Below, piece after piece: positions 50,588 to 60,232 of a stretch of DNA of 64,000 bases; the stretch's first letter is position 1, and every line of letters begins with the position of its first letter. The notes beneath the pieces were generated by a model. That model saw only the letters and a program-made list of their open reading frames with translations, was not told where the DNA came from and made no database searches. The stretch lies in the NCBI GenBank assembly GCA_028224375.1, contig JAOIVW010000013.1, positions 23,397 to 87,396 on the forward strand, in the 5' to 3' direction. The DNA is from Hellea sp. (lineage in GTDB: Bacteria > Pseudomonadota > Alphaproteobacteria > Caulobacterales > Maricaulaceae). A program made the translations under genes and the position numbers.

Positions 50588-50908
50588 TCAACGCTCGCAA
50601 GCTATTCCATCATTATCCCTGTCCAAATGGGAGCCGTACCCGGCCTGCCCTCGCCTGATGTTAGATCTACCCGCTTTTCGAGCGGCTGTGCAGTTTGGAT
50701 AATAGACACTTGATGTGCCTTGATAGGACGTCTTCGGAACGGATTTTTTTGATGTAGCCTTTGCACCGTGACAATGCCGCGTGCCCGCTTTTTTATCATT
50801 GTGACACCCATCGGCAGCCGTTCGCCCGGGATGGGCAGTCCCGTTTGGAGCGATAGCTGTAAGAGATAGACCAAGAAGAGCTGCCGCTGCATACACCTTA
50901 AATGTCAT
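50588..50908 (-). CDS. Secreted excalibur calcium-binding-domain protein
   Basis: Signal peptide; YYPNCTAARKAGRSNIRRGQAGYGSHLDRDNDGIACER. Confidence 0.85.
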   Translation of the reverse strand: MTFKVYAAAALLGLSLTAIAPNGTAHPGRTAADGCHNDKKAGTRHCHGAKATSKKSVPKTSYQGTSSVYYPNCTAARKAGRSNIRRGQAGYGSHLDRDNDGIACER

Positions 50909-51082
50909 TCTAATCTCCCATATACTTTGAGATGCAATAGCATGATTTCATCCTTCAGTCGAGTCCACCAAAGTATTGGAAATATCTATCAGAGCTTTCT
51001 CAAACAGAGACGCTCAGTGCTGCGCTCTGACCTTTCCTCTAATTCCTATAGATAAAATTCATCCAATGGTTAAACTGATAGC

Positions 51083-51382
51083 GTGCTACCGCTTTCTCCT
51101 TACATCCTCCTCCTAGGAGCTTTTATCGCATGGGCCGGCCTCATGTTCAGCTGGTCACGTTACATCGGGGAGATTTCAGAACGCCGCCGCAAAGAGGCGG
51201 TTTCCCAAGGCGAAACGCCTCCCGATATGAAAGGCGTTTCAAATTACGAGCGCGCGGAGCTTAGAGAAGATGCTCATAGAGATACGAAAGTGACGAAACG
51301 AGAAAGATGGATCGGGAGAGGCTTATTCTTCGGTGTTCCCGCACTCATTCTGATAGTATTCTTAGCAACCACACCGCTGTAG
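51083..51382 (+). CDS. Small membrane protein
   Basis: Two hydrophobic segments flanking a charged middle region. Confidence 0.5.
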   Translation: MLPLSPYILLLGAFIAWAGLMFSWSRYIGEISERRRKEAVSQGETPPDMKGVSNYERAELREDAHRDTKVTKRERWIGRGLFFGVPALILIVFLATTPL

Positions 51383-51918
51383 TTCAGACGAAGTCAGATT
51401 GGGGACCTATACAATTAGCCAACCGCGATGACCCTCAGAGCGATTTGACTGCTTACACTCTGAGGGAACCTTAGCAGTATGCATTGGCCTGTATGGTCCC
51501 TTGTAAAGGAGGGAAACCTGACCAAATCAAACACATTTTAGTACCGGGTTTAAAGCGCAGTCGCTTTTGCCGTGGTATGTGGTCCCTCTTGCAGCCAGCC
51601 TGCCAGCCGTGACTACTTAGAGGTTTTCGGCATCATTCAAAAATTTGGCCAAAATAGGTCCTCCTTTTATTCCTGACCTACCACATTTGGCCCCTAGGCT
51701 CAGATTTACAATGCTACCGAGCAAGAATCCTGGCTTTAGCAGGTCTCGCAAACTGGCGATGAATCGGCAGGCATGTTCTATATACGTCACCTGTTCCGCA
51801 TATAGACGAAGGGCAGCTCTTTGCTTGTCCGAACTGAAAGTCAACGGAAACTTGTCTAGTTGGGTATTTAGGCCTCTTAAATTAGTGGGGTATTCAGTTG
51901 AGTTTGACGTATTCCAAT

Positions 51919-52890
51919 CTACTTTTCGGCCTCGACCTCAACGGACAAAGCTAGAGTTAAAGCGGTAGCATATCGCTCCGCGGCTTGCACCAAGCGGCGT
52001 TCTGCAATCGGAGACGCAAAATCGACATAACCATGAGTGACTGTAAATGACCGGGCGCCTTTGTAGCGTTGTCCTTCAACTGGAACAAAATAATCGCGGT
52101 CAACATCATACGCACAAAACTCAGAACCGTCTTTCACGCGGCAATATTGGACGGGCGGATCACGTACTAGCATGAGAGACTCATTTGCCCATACAACCGG
52201 ATTAAATTTTGAGTCGACCTCATCAGATACGGGAACATCTATCGCTCCCAATCTGTCCGCATGTGTCGCAATGTCAACTTGCTCGGCTAACCCGAAAAGC
52301 TTTGACTTTTTGGGAGCATCAGACTCAACCAAACATGTATCCCAAACCGCGTGAAGATTATCCGTACCGGACCGGCAAGGTTTTGATTTTCGTCCGGCCT
52401 TGGGGCCGCGTTTCACATGCACGCTATTTCCGCCGCGATCATCAGAAAATCCAACGTGCATAGGCTGATGGATATCGCCAATCCAATGCCCCAACAAAAC
52501 CATGGCTTCCGCGCGGTCGGCATCTGAACTGTCAGGGTCCGACAGGGTTTTAAAATCATCGGAGAGCGCTGTGAAAATACAAGTTTTCGCCTCCCCGCAA
52601 TTCGCAGTTTCGATTTCAGTTAAATCACGGGGGAAGTTTACATAATGCTGTTTCGGCTTTTTGCGCGGGAACCGATCTGCCCAAGCGCAGGCTGTATTCA
52701 ATTTCTCATCTTCAGGATGAGCTAACATCAGTTCATCGACAGCTTTGCGAATTTCCGGTTCCAACTGCCTATAGGTCAGCTCACAAATAACCGCATGACC
52801 ATGTTCCCCCCAAGCCATAGCACTGGTTGGCAACAGGAGAGCTGTCAGGACGGTAAAGGCGCCGGAAAAACTCAATAGGTTTTTAGGCAT
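51919..52890 (-). CDS. S1/P1-type nuclease
   Basis: Signal peptide then WGEHGHAVICELTYRQL; VLLGHWIGDIHQPMHVGFSDDRGGNSVHV. Confidence 0.93.
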   Translation of the reverse strand: MPKNLLSFSGAFTVLTALLLPTSAMAWGEHGHAVICELTYRQLEPEIRKAVDELMLAHPEDEKLNTACAWADRFPRKKPKQHYVNFPRDLTEIETANCGEAKTCIFTALSDDFKTLSDPDSSDADRAEAMVLLGHWIGDIHQPMHVGFSDDRGGNSVHVKRGPKAGRKSKPCRSGTDNLHAVWDTCLVESDAPKKSKLFGLAEQVDIATHADRLGAIDVPVSDEVDSKFNPVVWANESLMLVRDPPVQYCRVKDGSEFCAYDVDRDYFVPVEGQRYKGARSFTVTHGYVDFASPIAERRLVQAAERYATALTLALSVEVEAEK

Positions 52891-52979
52891 GGAGTATATC
52901 CTTTTCTATCATAGCCTAAGCTTCACTGCCGAGCTCCACCTAGCATTCCGAAGGTTTAAAGTTACGCCAATATCCGACA

Positions 52980-53222
52980 TCATCTAAAGGACCCAATCAT
53001 CTGAGCTATTCGGGATGTACGAACCCTAAACAACCAAGATTGCTGTTGTCCTATTTCCGCCAAAATCTCTTGATCAGACCGCTTTAAAAACAAATGCGCG
53101 CGAATATCTTCAGCTGCTACTTCATACCCACGGCTTTTTAAGTATTTCAAAAGCACGGCTTCTCTCATGTCCGAGATTCTTGAGTCCAACTGCTTTTGGT
53201 TCTTTGTTTTCTTCGTCAACAT
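52980..53222 (-). CDS. Small hypothetical protein, last gene of five-gene membrane operon
   Basis: 80 aa; start overlaps the stop of the upstream gene at 53222. Confidence 0.6.
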   Translation of the reverse strand: MLTKKTKNQKQLDSRISDMREAVLLKYLKSRGYEVAAEDIRAHLFLKRSDQEILAEIGQQQSWLFRVRTSRIAQMIGSFR

Positions 53223-54202
53223 TACGGCACCAGATATTTGTAAAAATGGGTTTCAACCGTTGCCAAATAGTCTTTATATCCACTCTTATTTTCGGCGGAC
53301 GTTTGGTCAATAACACGGACAAAGAACCTGCATTGATTCTCTACGCTCCAATCAAACAACCCTCGGGTTTGATTCAAAAATTCACGTCGACTCAATACAC
53401 GGTCATAATCTGGATCCCGGGCATCACCTTTAAACACGGAAAGATCTTGACCGGTACGATCATCCCCCAAAACCACAAGTAATCCATCGTCCTTAATGCT
53501 CACGTTATAACTATATAAGGGTCGTTCAGGATTACTGGGAGACGCCCAACATGGCGGGTATACCAATCCCTTCCCGCCGGACAGATCCGTCAAATTCTCA
53601 TTCAATCTATTATTGGTACGTTGCAGACGTTCAATAATCTGCTTCGCTTCTTCGATATTTTCAGGCTCCAAACCGGAAACATCCAACCTTTTGTCGGAAG
53701 GACAAGTTTCTAATGCCGCTTGTGCTGTTGGCGCCGAGAAGTCATTCGCAAGTTGATCTTTTAATTGCTCCAAATCGCCGCAAATATTTTGATATTCTTT
53801 CGCCAAAAGATCAGCATCGCTCATGGCTTGCAATCGCGAACGCAATACGTCCGGATTGTCAACCTTGACACCCTGCTCGCGCAAGCGCTCTCTTAACTGA
53901 ACAAATTCATTTACAGCCGTAATCATAGAGTCCGCGTCCGGGAGTGCCTCGACAACAGATTCATAACTTACGACTTGCTCGCGCAGACTGGCAACACTCG
54001 ACTGAATTTCAGCCGTCGTATCGGCCGGAAGGTTCGCTTCAACCAGAACTTTTTTTACGGGGTCCCATTTAATTTTTTCAATATTAAGAAGGTAAGAAAA
54101 CACAAGCAACAACAAGAACAGAAGCAGTAAGAAAATTTCCGCCAGCGTCAGGCCAAGGACAAGACCGCGGCGATAATGCTTAGAGTTGCCGTTAGAGGCC
54201 AC
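53222..54202 (-). CDS. Single-TM coiled-coil protein, MotB/ExbD-like N-terminal topology
   Basis: RRGLVLGLTLAEIFLLLLFLLLLVFSYLL with acidic residue at TM entry; long coiled coil; unassigned C-terminal domain. Confidence 0.65.
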   Translation of the reverse strand: MASNGNSKHYRRGLVLGLTLAEIFLLLLFLLLLVFSYLLNIEKIKWDPVKKVLVEANLPADTTAEIQSSVASLREQVVSYESVVEALPDADSMITAVNEFVQLRERLREQGVKVDNPDVLRSRLQAMSDADLLAKEYQNICGDLEQLKDQLANDFSAPTAQAALETCPSDKRLDVSGLEPENIEEAKQIIERLQRTNNRLNENLTDLSGGKGLVYPPCWASPSNPERPLYSYNVSIKDDGLLVVLGDDRTGQDLSVFKGDARDPDYDRVLSRREFLNQTRGLFDWSVENQCRFFVRVIDQTSAENKSGYKDYLATVETHFYKYLVP

Positions 54203-55811
54203 GACCGGCCTCGCGCGTCACTGTCGAGGCAAGGCTTCCGAGCGACTCATATACACTTGCTGTCGCTTTTCGCATGCGCTCGCCCTCAAGCTCGGCCGCG
54301 TCTGTATAGGTCTTCATTGCCGCGACGTGGGCATCCATGACCTGAGAGCCTTTTTCTACGGCCTCTAATTGCCGCTGAAGGTTTGTGGTCATTTTTTCCA
54401 AAGTGTCATCAAGCCTCTCAATACGCGTCTCAAGGCGCTCGGATAAAGCCATGAAATTATCAGCGCCTTCATTCCGAACTTCGATAGACTTTGACGTTCG
54501 CTCCAAGCTTTCAGCCGTTTTGATCAAAGAATTTTCACTCGCCTGCAACCCATCTCCAATTGCGCTAAAAGCCGACTTAAGAGTTTCAGGTTGCGCATCA
54601 ATGCTGTCCATACGCGATGCCAGAGACTGAGTTGAATTCCCGAGCATTTCAGCCGTTTTGAGCAAAGCATCGGAGCGTAATGTGAAGGCCTCTAAAAAGG
54701 AATCCATCGCGGCCATTCTGTCATCAAGACTATCGGCTGTACCCAGATTTCTATCTTTCAGGTTACGCGCCTGTACTTTGAGCATTTCCGCCAATTCTTC
54801 ATGTGTACTCGAAACACTTTTCATAACCGTATATTTGTAGTCATCTAAATCTTGCCGCGCGCGCCTTAATTGGCTCTCAAACTCTTTGGCTTCTCGTGTT
54901 AGAGCCAGTCGTGCATCCGTTTCAACATCATCGAGTTCGTCTCTGAACTGCATCAAAACCATTCGCATAATTACGCCGGCAGCCGTTGATCCTAAGGCAA
55001 TACCGAAGTCCTCTAGCAGTCTTTGGCCTACCTCCGCACCAGCGAGACCGAATAGGGCGCTGATCAAACTCGCTAAGGTGTAGGTGAGGCCCAAGTAGTA
55101 GCAATTATCGCCGATGCGATCGATGCGCATGCGGTTACCTTGGCGCAATCCGGCGAAAACCCCGTAACAGACAATAGCCAAAACGGCCATCATGGTGACA
55201 ATCCAACTAGGTGTCGATGTAAAGGTTTTTACTATTACAATCAGGCCAAACCCGACGAGGATAAGCAAAACATAGGGCATACGCTCCGCGAAATCGTTCA
55301 TCTGGAGTGTTGGCAAGTTACCGCTTTGTTTTCTTTGCATTGCCGTAACGGCCAAAGGCGCTTTTTTAGCCTCCGCCTTTTCCGCTCTTTCGTCGTCTCT
55401 TTTTATCTTTGCCTTACGTGCTTCTTCCTGCTTTTCTTCTTTTCGCGCCAAGGCCTCATCTTCAGAGACTGTTTTTTCTAGATCTGAAGTCGGCACATCT
55501 TGAGGGCTTTTAGGGGTAGGTGTCGCAGGTTTAGGCTTAGATGCGGGCTTAGGTTTCCTTGCGGCGCCAGCGGGCTTCTTCGCCGTTTTTTTAACTTCTG
55601 ATTGCTCACCTGCGCCTATGTCTATCTTCTCAGACTCAGTTTTAATATTTTTCACTGAGTCTGGACCTTCGCCTAAAGGCAGCTCTGACTGAGATGTTTC
55701 AGCCTTTTCTAGGCCGGGCAGAGATAGCGTCCGACGCTTTTTGCCTTTTACGGTTTTTTTCTCATCATCCGCCATTTTCGCCTCAATCTGGTCAACAGGT
55801 GACCACGTCAT
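54192..55811 (-). CDS. MotA/TolQ/ExbB-like membrane protein with long coiled-coil tail
   Basis: TMs plus YYLGLTYTLASLISALFG and FGIALGSTAAGVIMRMVLMQF resembling the MotA/ExbB TM3/TM4 pattern; Lys/Ala/Pro-rich N-term. Probable start MADDEKKTVKG (~55775). Confidence 0.6.
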   Translation of the reverse strand: MTWSPVDQIEAKMADDEKKTVKGKKRRTLSLPGLEKAETSQSELPLGEGPDSVKNIKTESEKIDIGAGEQSEVKKTAKKPAGAARKPKPASKPKPATPTPKSPQDVPTSDLEKTVSEDEALARKEEKQEEARKAKIKRDDERAEKAEAKKAPLAVTAMQRKQSGNLPTLQMNDFAERMPYVLLILVGFGLIVIVKTFTSTPSWIVTMMAVLAIVCYGVFAGLRQGNRMRIDRIGDNCYYLGLTYTLASLISALFGLAGAEVGQRLLEDFGIALGSTAAGVIMRMVLMQFRDELDDVETDARLALTREAKEFESQLRRARQDLDDYKYTVMKSVSSTHEELAEMLKVQARNLKDRNLGTADSLDDRMAAMDSFLEAFTLRSDALLKTAEMLGNSTQSLASRMDSIDAQPETLKSAFSAIGDGLQASENSLIKTAESLERTSKSIEVRNEGADNFMALSERLETRIERLDDTLEKMTTNLQRQLEAVEKGSQVMDAHVAAMKTYTDAAELEGERMRKATASVYESLGSLASTVTREAGRGL

Positions 55812-55823
55812 TTTTAAAATAAA

Positions 55824-56636
55824 TCAGAAGGTTTCTACGCTTTTCACGTTTCCGCCAACGTTTTGAAAATAATCTTCCCACCACGAAATATGCTTCTGCC
55901 CTTGCAAGGCCCGATCTGTTGGGCGGGCCACATACCCAATAGTCACATCGGCACCTCGCAAATCGGTGATCACGGACGACCATGCAGGCGTACGGGATAA
56001 CTCGCGCACAGACTGATGAATTTTGTAGTGATTTGAGATTGCCGAATATTGAAGCATATCCGACACAATTATAAAATTGCGTTTTGTTGTGTCTGGCGTG
56101 CGAGCAAATGAGCGAGTTGCACCATCTCTGATAGACTCCATCAACGGCGAACTTTCGGCCTTTTTTTCAGTTAAGGCCAATTCCAAAGCCCCTTCAATTG
56201 CCCCTTGAAATTCGACAACAAATTTTTTCTCGTCGCCTTTAGCGTTTGTCGTCAGAGCTGAACCTGCAGGCCCGGGATTGCATTTCGAAAATGTGGGTTG
56301 CGTCAACTTCTGTCCGGGTTCAGCCATGAGGTAAATGTCTACACGCCCATATTTGGGAATTTGAGATACATTTTTTAGAATAAGTGCGAGAGCCCGCTCT
56401 CGCTGAACAGGATCAAGACTGTCAGAGGCATCTACCATCACCATTAAGACCGCAGGCAGATCATCTTTTTTGCAAAAGGTCTCTTTATCAACGCTCGCAA
56501 TATCCGCCTTACGATTTGAAGCTGCAATAAATATCAGCGTGCCGAGCACAATCACGCCAAACAGTAAGGCTGCCGCTATTATATTCTTTTGCAAATGGCC
56601 GCGCCCGCGCCGTGATCTGCGTCTACGCCGCGCCAT
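55824..56636 (-). CDS. TM-anchored VWA-like protein
   Basis: Arg-rich N-term, one TM, then AVLMVMVDASDSLD (MIDAS DxSxS-like) and NFIIVSDMLQYS. Confidence 0.7.
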   Translation of the reverse strand: MARRRRRSRRGRGHLQKNIIAAALLFGVIVLGTLIFIAASNRKADIASVDKETFCKKDDLPAVLMVMVDASDSLDPVQRERALALILKNVSQIPKYGRVDIYLMAEPGQKLTQPTFSKCNPGPAGSALTTNAKGDEKKFVVEFQGAIEGALELALTEKKAESSPLMESIRDGATRSFARTPDTTKRNFIIVSDMLQYSAISNHYKIHQSVRELSRTPAWSSVITDLRGADVTIGYVARPTDRALQGQKHISWWEDYFQNVGGNVKSVETF

Positions 56637-57990
56637 TGACGTCCTCCAATAATATAGCCCTCAATTCTTTATGGTCTTGCTCTATATCATCCAACAAGGC
56701 TTGGGCACTTAGCGAGCGTTTTTCAGCCTTGGATAGAATTTCAGCGGGCGGTGTCATAGTATTATGAGGCGGCGTCTGAAATTTAGATTTTTCATCAAAC
56801 GGCGTTTCGAAATAGCTCGGCTTCGGACTTGTTCTTACCTTGCTATTTGTCAGGCGGTAGCGATCAATGAGGTGACGCGCTGCCGACAAGAGGTCGAGTT
56901 CAAATTGGTCATAACGCCGCTCGAAATTGGTAATGTCATCATATAATTGTTGGTAGCGCCTGACATGGTCACCCTGAGCAGAAATAGATGACTTCAGGGT
57001 GTCGATAATGTCCTCAGTGCCATCCACAAAATCCAATTTAAATTCATCTTTGACATAGCCCAAGTGGCCCTCAGCAGCTTTGACTTTCTTATATCTTCTT
57101 TCGAACCCCGGAATTGGATGCCCAAAAGTGACCCCTTTGCCCAAGGCAATTAAACCAAAGGCGATTCCTAAAATCAGGAGGAGGACAGAAACAATGTCCA
57201 GGCCCAAGAAATCAAATTGGAATAACCTAGAGATTGCTTTGTCAGATGCAATTGCCAATTCAATGTCCGGATTCTCAGCCTTTATCTGCCGGTAGAAAGC
57301 TACAACACTATGAAATATGAGCAAAGATAGAAGAGATATAGCTAAGACAAAATAACCCGAAATCTTTTGCCAGATGACATTGCAGTTTTTATATCGGACA
57401 CCAAAGTAACCCAAAGCAAAAAAGCCAAAGACGTTCATCGTTGAGATCCCGGCAGCGATTATGACCCCCCCTAAAAGACCAAGCTCATTCCCCTCGGAGA
57501 AAAATGCCATATTAGCAAGAGCTTCGAGGAAAACCACAACCGTTAGTATGGCAAAATTCAGAAACGAGTTCTTAGTCATGGAGGGAGCATCGACGATATT
57601 TCGGGGCTTCGAAAACCGCTCCAGCATAAGCTCGCTTCCGTCGAGCTCTTTGCGGGCTCTGGCTAGTTCGCGCTTACGATTGTCGATCTCTAACTGAAGG
57701 TGTTGCAATCGCGCTCTCGCTCGGGGCACAACTCCCGCATCCATTAATCGAGTGGAATGTTCGGCTAATTCTTTTTCGCGCAGAGCTCTATCGCGCTGAA
57801 CGTCAGCTCTTACTTTAGTGTGGTACGTCTGAACCTCATTTAGTATTTTTCGTTCAAACCCACTGAGTTCCGTAGCTTGCGAGCCGGGTAAGTCATTTTT
57901 CCCGTCCTCGGCGGCTGTTAAATCAATCTTGAGGATGGCGGCAATCTTGTCTTCATCAAGAGGCTTCAAAATAGAAAAACTGCGTGACAC
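56623..57990 (-). CDS. Polytopic coiled-coil membrane protein, first gene of five-gene operon
   Basis: N-terminal coiled coil, four hydrophobic segments, cytosolic C-terminal helical region. Confidence 0.65.
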   Translation of the reverse strand: MSRSFSILKPLDEDKIAAILKIDLTAAEDGKNDLPGSQATELSGFERKILNEVQTYHTKVRADVQRDRALREKELAEHSTRLMDAGVVPRARARLQHLQLEIDNRKRELARARKELDGSELMLERFSKPRNIVDAPSMTKNSFLNFAILTVVVFLEALANMAFFSEGNELGLLGGVIIAAGISTMNVFGFFALGYFGVRYKNCNVIWQKISGYFVLAISLLSLLIFHSVVAFYRQIKAENPDIELAIASDKAISRLFQFDFLGLDIVSVLLLILGIAFGLIALGKGVTFGHPIPGFERRYKKVKAAEGHLGYVKDEFKLDFVDGTEDIIDTLKSSISAQGDHVRRYQQLYDDITNFERRYDQFELDLLSAARHLIDRYRLTNSKVRTSPKPSYFETPFDEKSKFQTPPHNTMTPPAEILSKAEKRSLSAQALLDDIEQDHKELRAILLEDVNGAA

Positions 57991-59261
57991 TAACTATGAC
58001 CCCCCCCATTTCTCAAAATTATATCAGACCACCCAGCAGGTCACACAGTTGCAATCTAACTTCGGTAATGCTTATGCGCAAGTAAAGATGAGTCAGACAC
58101 GAAATTCAAAAGGATAAAGCTTTTCCCGCGAATTTCGAAAACTATAGTTCGCGGTCAAAGGTTTCCGCATAAGCGATATTGCAGATAGCGAAAACATCTC
58201 GTTGACGGACATCGGCTCAATTTTTATAATTGGTTTGCTCCGATAACTAATACCTTTGAACTTTGACAAGCATTCGTAGATTGCGATTGTTTCGACTTGT
58301 CCGGAGCCACCCCCCCCACCAACCTCTATGCGATACTTCGTCTAATAATCAAGTCGGTTAGAAACTCAACTTAACTACCTGTTCTGCGAACAACCCAGTT
58401 ATTGTACGCAAAACGGATAAAGTTTCGATCCGAACCACCCTCACCTATCTGGCATTTGAACAAAATCTATACAAAGACAAATGGCAAAATGGTGTATCTT
58501 TGGCGAGCTGTACTTGGTGAAGGCACCGTTCTCGATGTTGTCTAAAGACTACAAAATACTAAAACCGCATGCCGATCACAGCAGAAACTCTTAGGAACCA
58601 AGGGGTCAGACCTACAAAACTTGTCACTTATAAGCTTAGATGTTACGGAGTTGCTCTCAAATTTTTGGGATTAGAACATCTGCAAGACGCTAGAGGTCAA
58701 AAGAACAATCGTGCCGCATGTCCACACATTCCAATTCGCCAACAAGAACGAAAATCGAAAGATTTATATCTGTAAAAAAGGCACAACAGCTACTCTCAGC
58801 CCACAGTCAGATTTACGACCTCTTCGATCACCACCGTCATCTTTTTTCAAGACACCCGCTCCGCGAGTTCAGACATCAAGCCACCTTACAGTTGAATTTA
58901 GCTACGGCATCAGTGTGCGCCTAAAAGTGCGGGTCAAGGGAAATCTTGCCTCGACATCATTAACGTGACAAAGCCCATATACGTATCGATCATGAATTAT
59001 AGACGTCAGAAACCGAGATGAATTCCTGATGTGGGTAAAAAATTTAGAACCAGTTTGAATAAGAGATGTTATGGCATTACGAGACCTGTAAATCTCATTT
59101 TCATTGATTGCCCAATGCACAAAACTATTGTACCCTGAACTCTGAATATCATAGAGTGGATGAGTTGAAACTCTTCTGTGTTATGACAATTTGAATTCAC
59201 GAGTGCCAGTCTATTCACTTTGTATCCAAAACTGGCCGATCAGCGTTTTAGGTATAAAAAA

Positions 59262-59519
59262 ATGAGCAATTTAGACGAAAGCTTCAAGTTAGTTTTAAAT
59301 TACATTGAAAAGGAGAGAAAGTCTCTTAAAATTACTAAGATCGACAGAAAACGAAAGCGAGAGATATCTGGTATTAGTCAAGGGATGAACGGTGAAATCA
59401 GGTCGCTACTAGACACCCAACTCCTTACAACTGAAGTGGGATATGGAGCGTGGGACGAGCTCGATGATGAAGATATCATGGCCGAAGTGTTGATGGAAAT
59501 AGAAGCTCGATCCAAATGA
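59262..59519 (+). CDS. Small hypothetical protein upstream of nucleotidyltransferase
   Basis: MSNLDESFKLVLNYIEKERKSLKI...; 4-nt overlap with the next gene. Confidence 0.6.
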   Translation: MSNLDESFKLVLNYIEKERKSLKITKIDRKRKREISGISQGMNGEIRSLLDTQLLTTEVGYGAWDELDDEDIMAEVLMEIEARSK

Positions 59520-60232
59520 GTTACATAGCAATTGTGCCCTTGGCTGGCCGCGGAAATCGACTCAAGCCAATTACTGATAAATTACCTAAGGCTTTGGTAG
59601 ATGTTGGCGGAAAGCCGATAGCCCAACGATGCGTTGAGCAACTTCTTAATGCAGGGATTAACGAGTTTGTGTTTGTTATAGGTTACCTCGGTGAACAAAT
59701 AGAAAAGCATTTTCGAGAGATTTTACCCAGCGGCACAACAACGCACTTCTACAAACAAGAAGTCCTTGATGGCACTGGAGGAGTATTGAAGTTATTGAAA
59801 AAAGATTTTGACAACAGAAATTTCTTAATGGTTTTTGGCGATAGTTTTTTTGCAGACAGCGCCATAGGAGATTTACTAACCGACCAATCTAAAAACTCTT
59901 TTGCAGCTGTACGAGTCCATGATCCAGAACGCTATGGCGTAGTTTCTTTGAATGAAAATGGCTTTGTCGAGGCAATAGAAGAAAAACCGAAAAACCCAAC
60001 GTCGAATTTAGTAGTAGGCGGGATGTATAAGTTTGATAAGTCTGTTTGGAATTATGTAGACAAATTAGAACTTTCTCCAAGAGGTGAATATGAGCTTCCC
60101 GATATAATAAAACTGTTGCTGGAGGATGGAGAGCTAATCAGACCGGTAACTATTTCGCACATGTACGATGTGGGAACAGTTAAAGAGCTACGAAGGCTTA
60201 ACACGCTGATTCAAAAAGGCGACCTGTTTTGA
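59516..60232 (+). CDS. Sugar-phosphate nucleotidyltransferase
   Basis: AIVPLAGRGNRLKPITDKLPKALVDVGGKPIAQRCVEQLLNAGI; LDGTGGVLKLLKKDF; DVGTVKEL. Confidence 0.93.
   Translation: MSYIAIVPLAGRGNRLKPITDKLPKALVDVGGKPIAQRCVEQLLNAGINEFVFVIGYLGEQIEKHFREILPSGTTTHFYKQEVLDGTGGVLKLLKKDFDNRNFLMVFGDSFFADSAIGDLLTDQSKNSFAAVRVHDPERYGVVSLNENGFVEAIEEKPKNPTSNLVVGGMYKFDKSVWNYVDKLELSPRGEYELPDIIKLLLEDGELIRPVTISHMYDVGTVKELRRLNTLIQKGDLF

Noticed and set aside
52980-57990. Annotating the operon as canonical Zorya
   Set aside because: No OmpA/peptidoglycan-binding domain in the single-TM protein and no recognisable ZorC/ZorD/ZorE; only the channel-like pair is reminiscent.
58100-59220. Short ORFs in the gene-poor stretch after the membrane operon
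   Set aside because: Low-complexity, no domains, poor start contexts; treated as intergenic.
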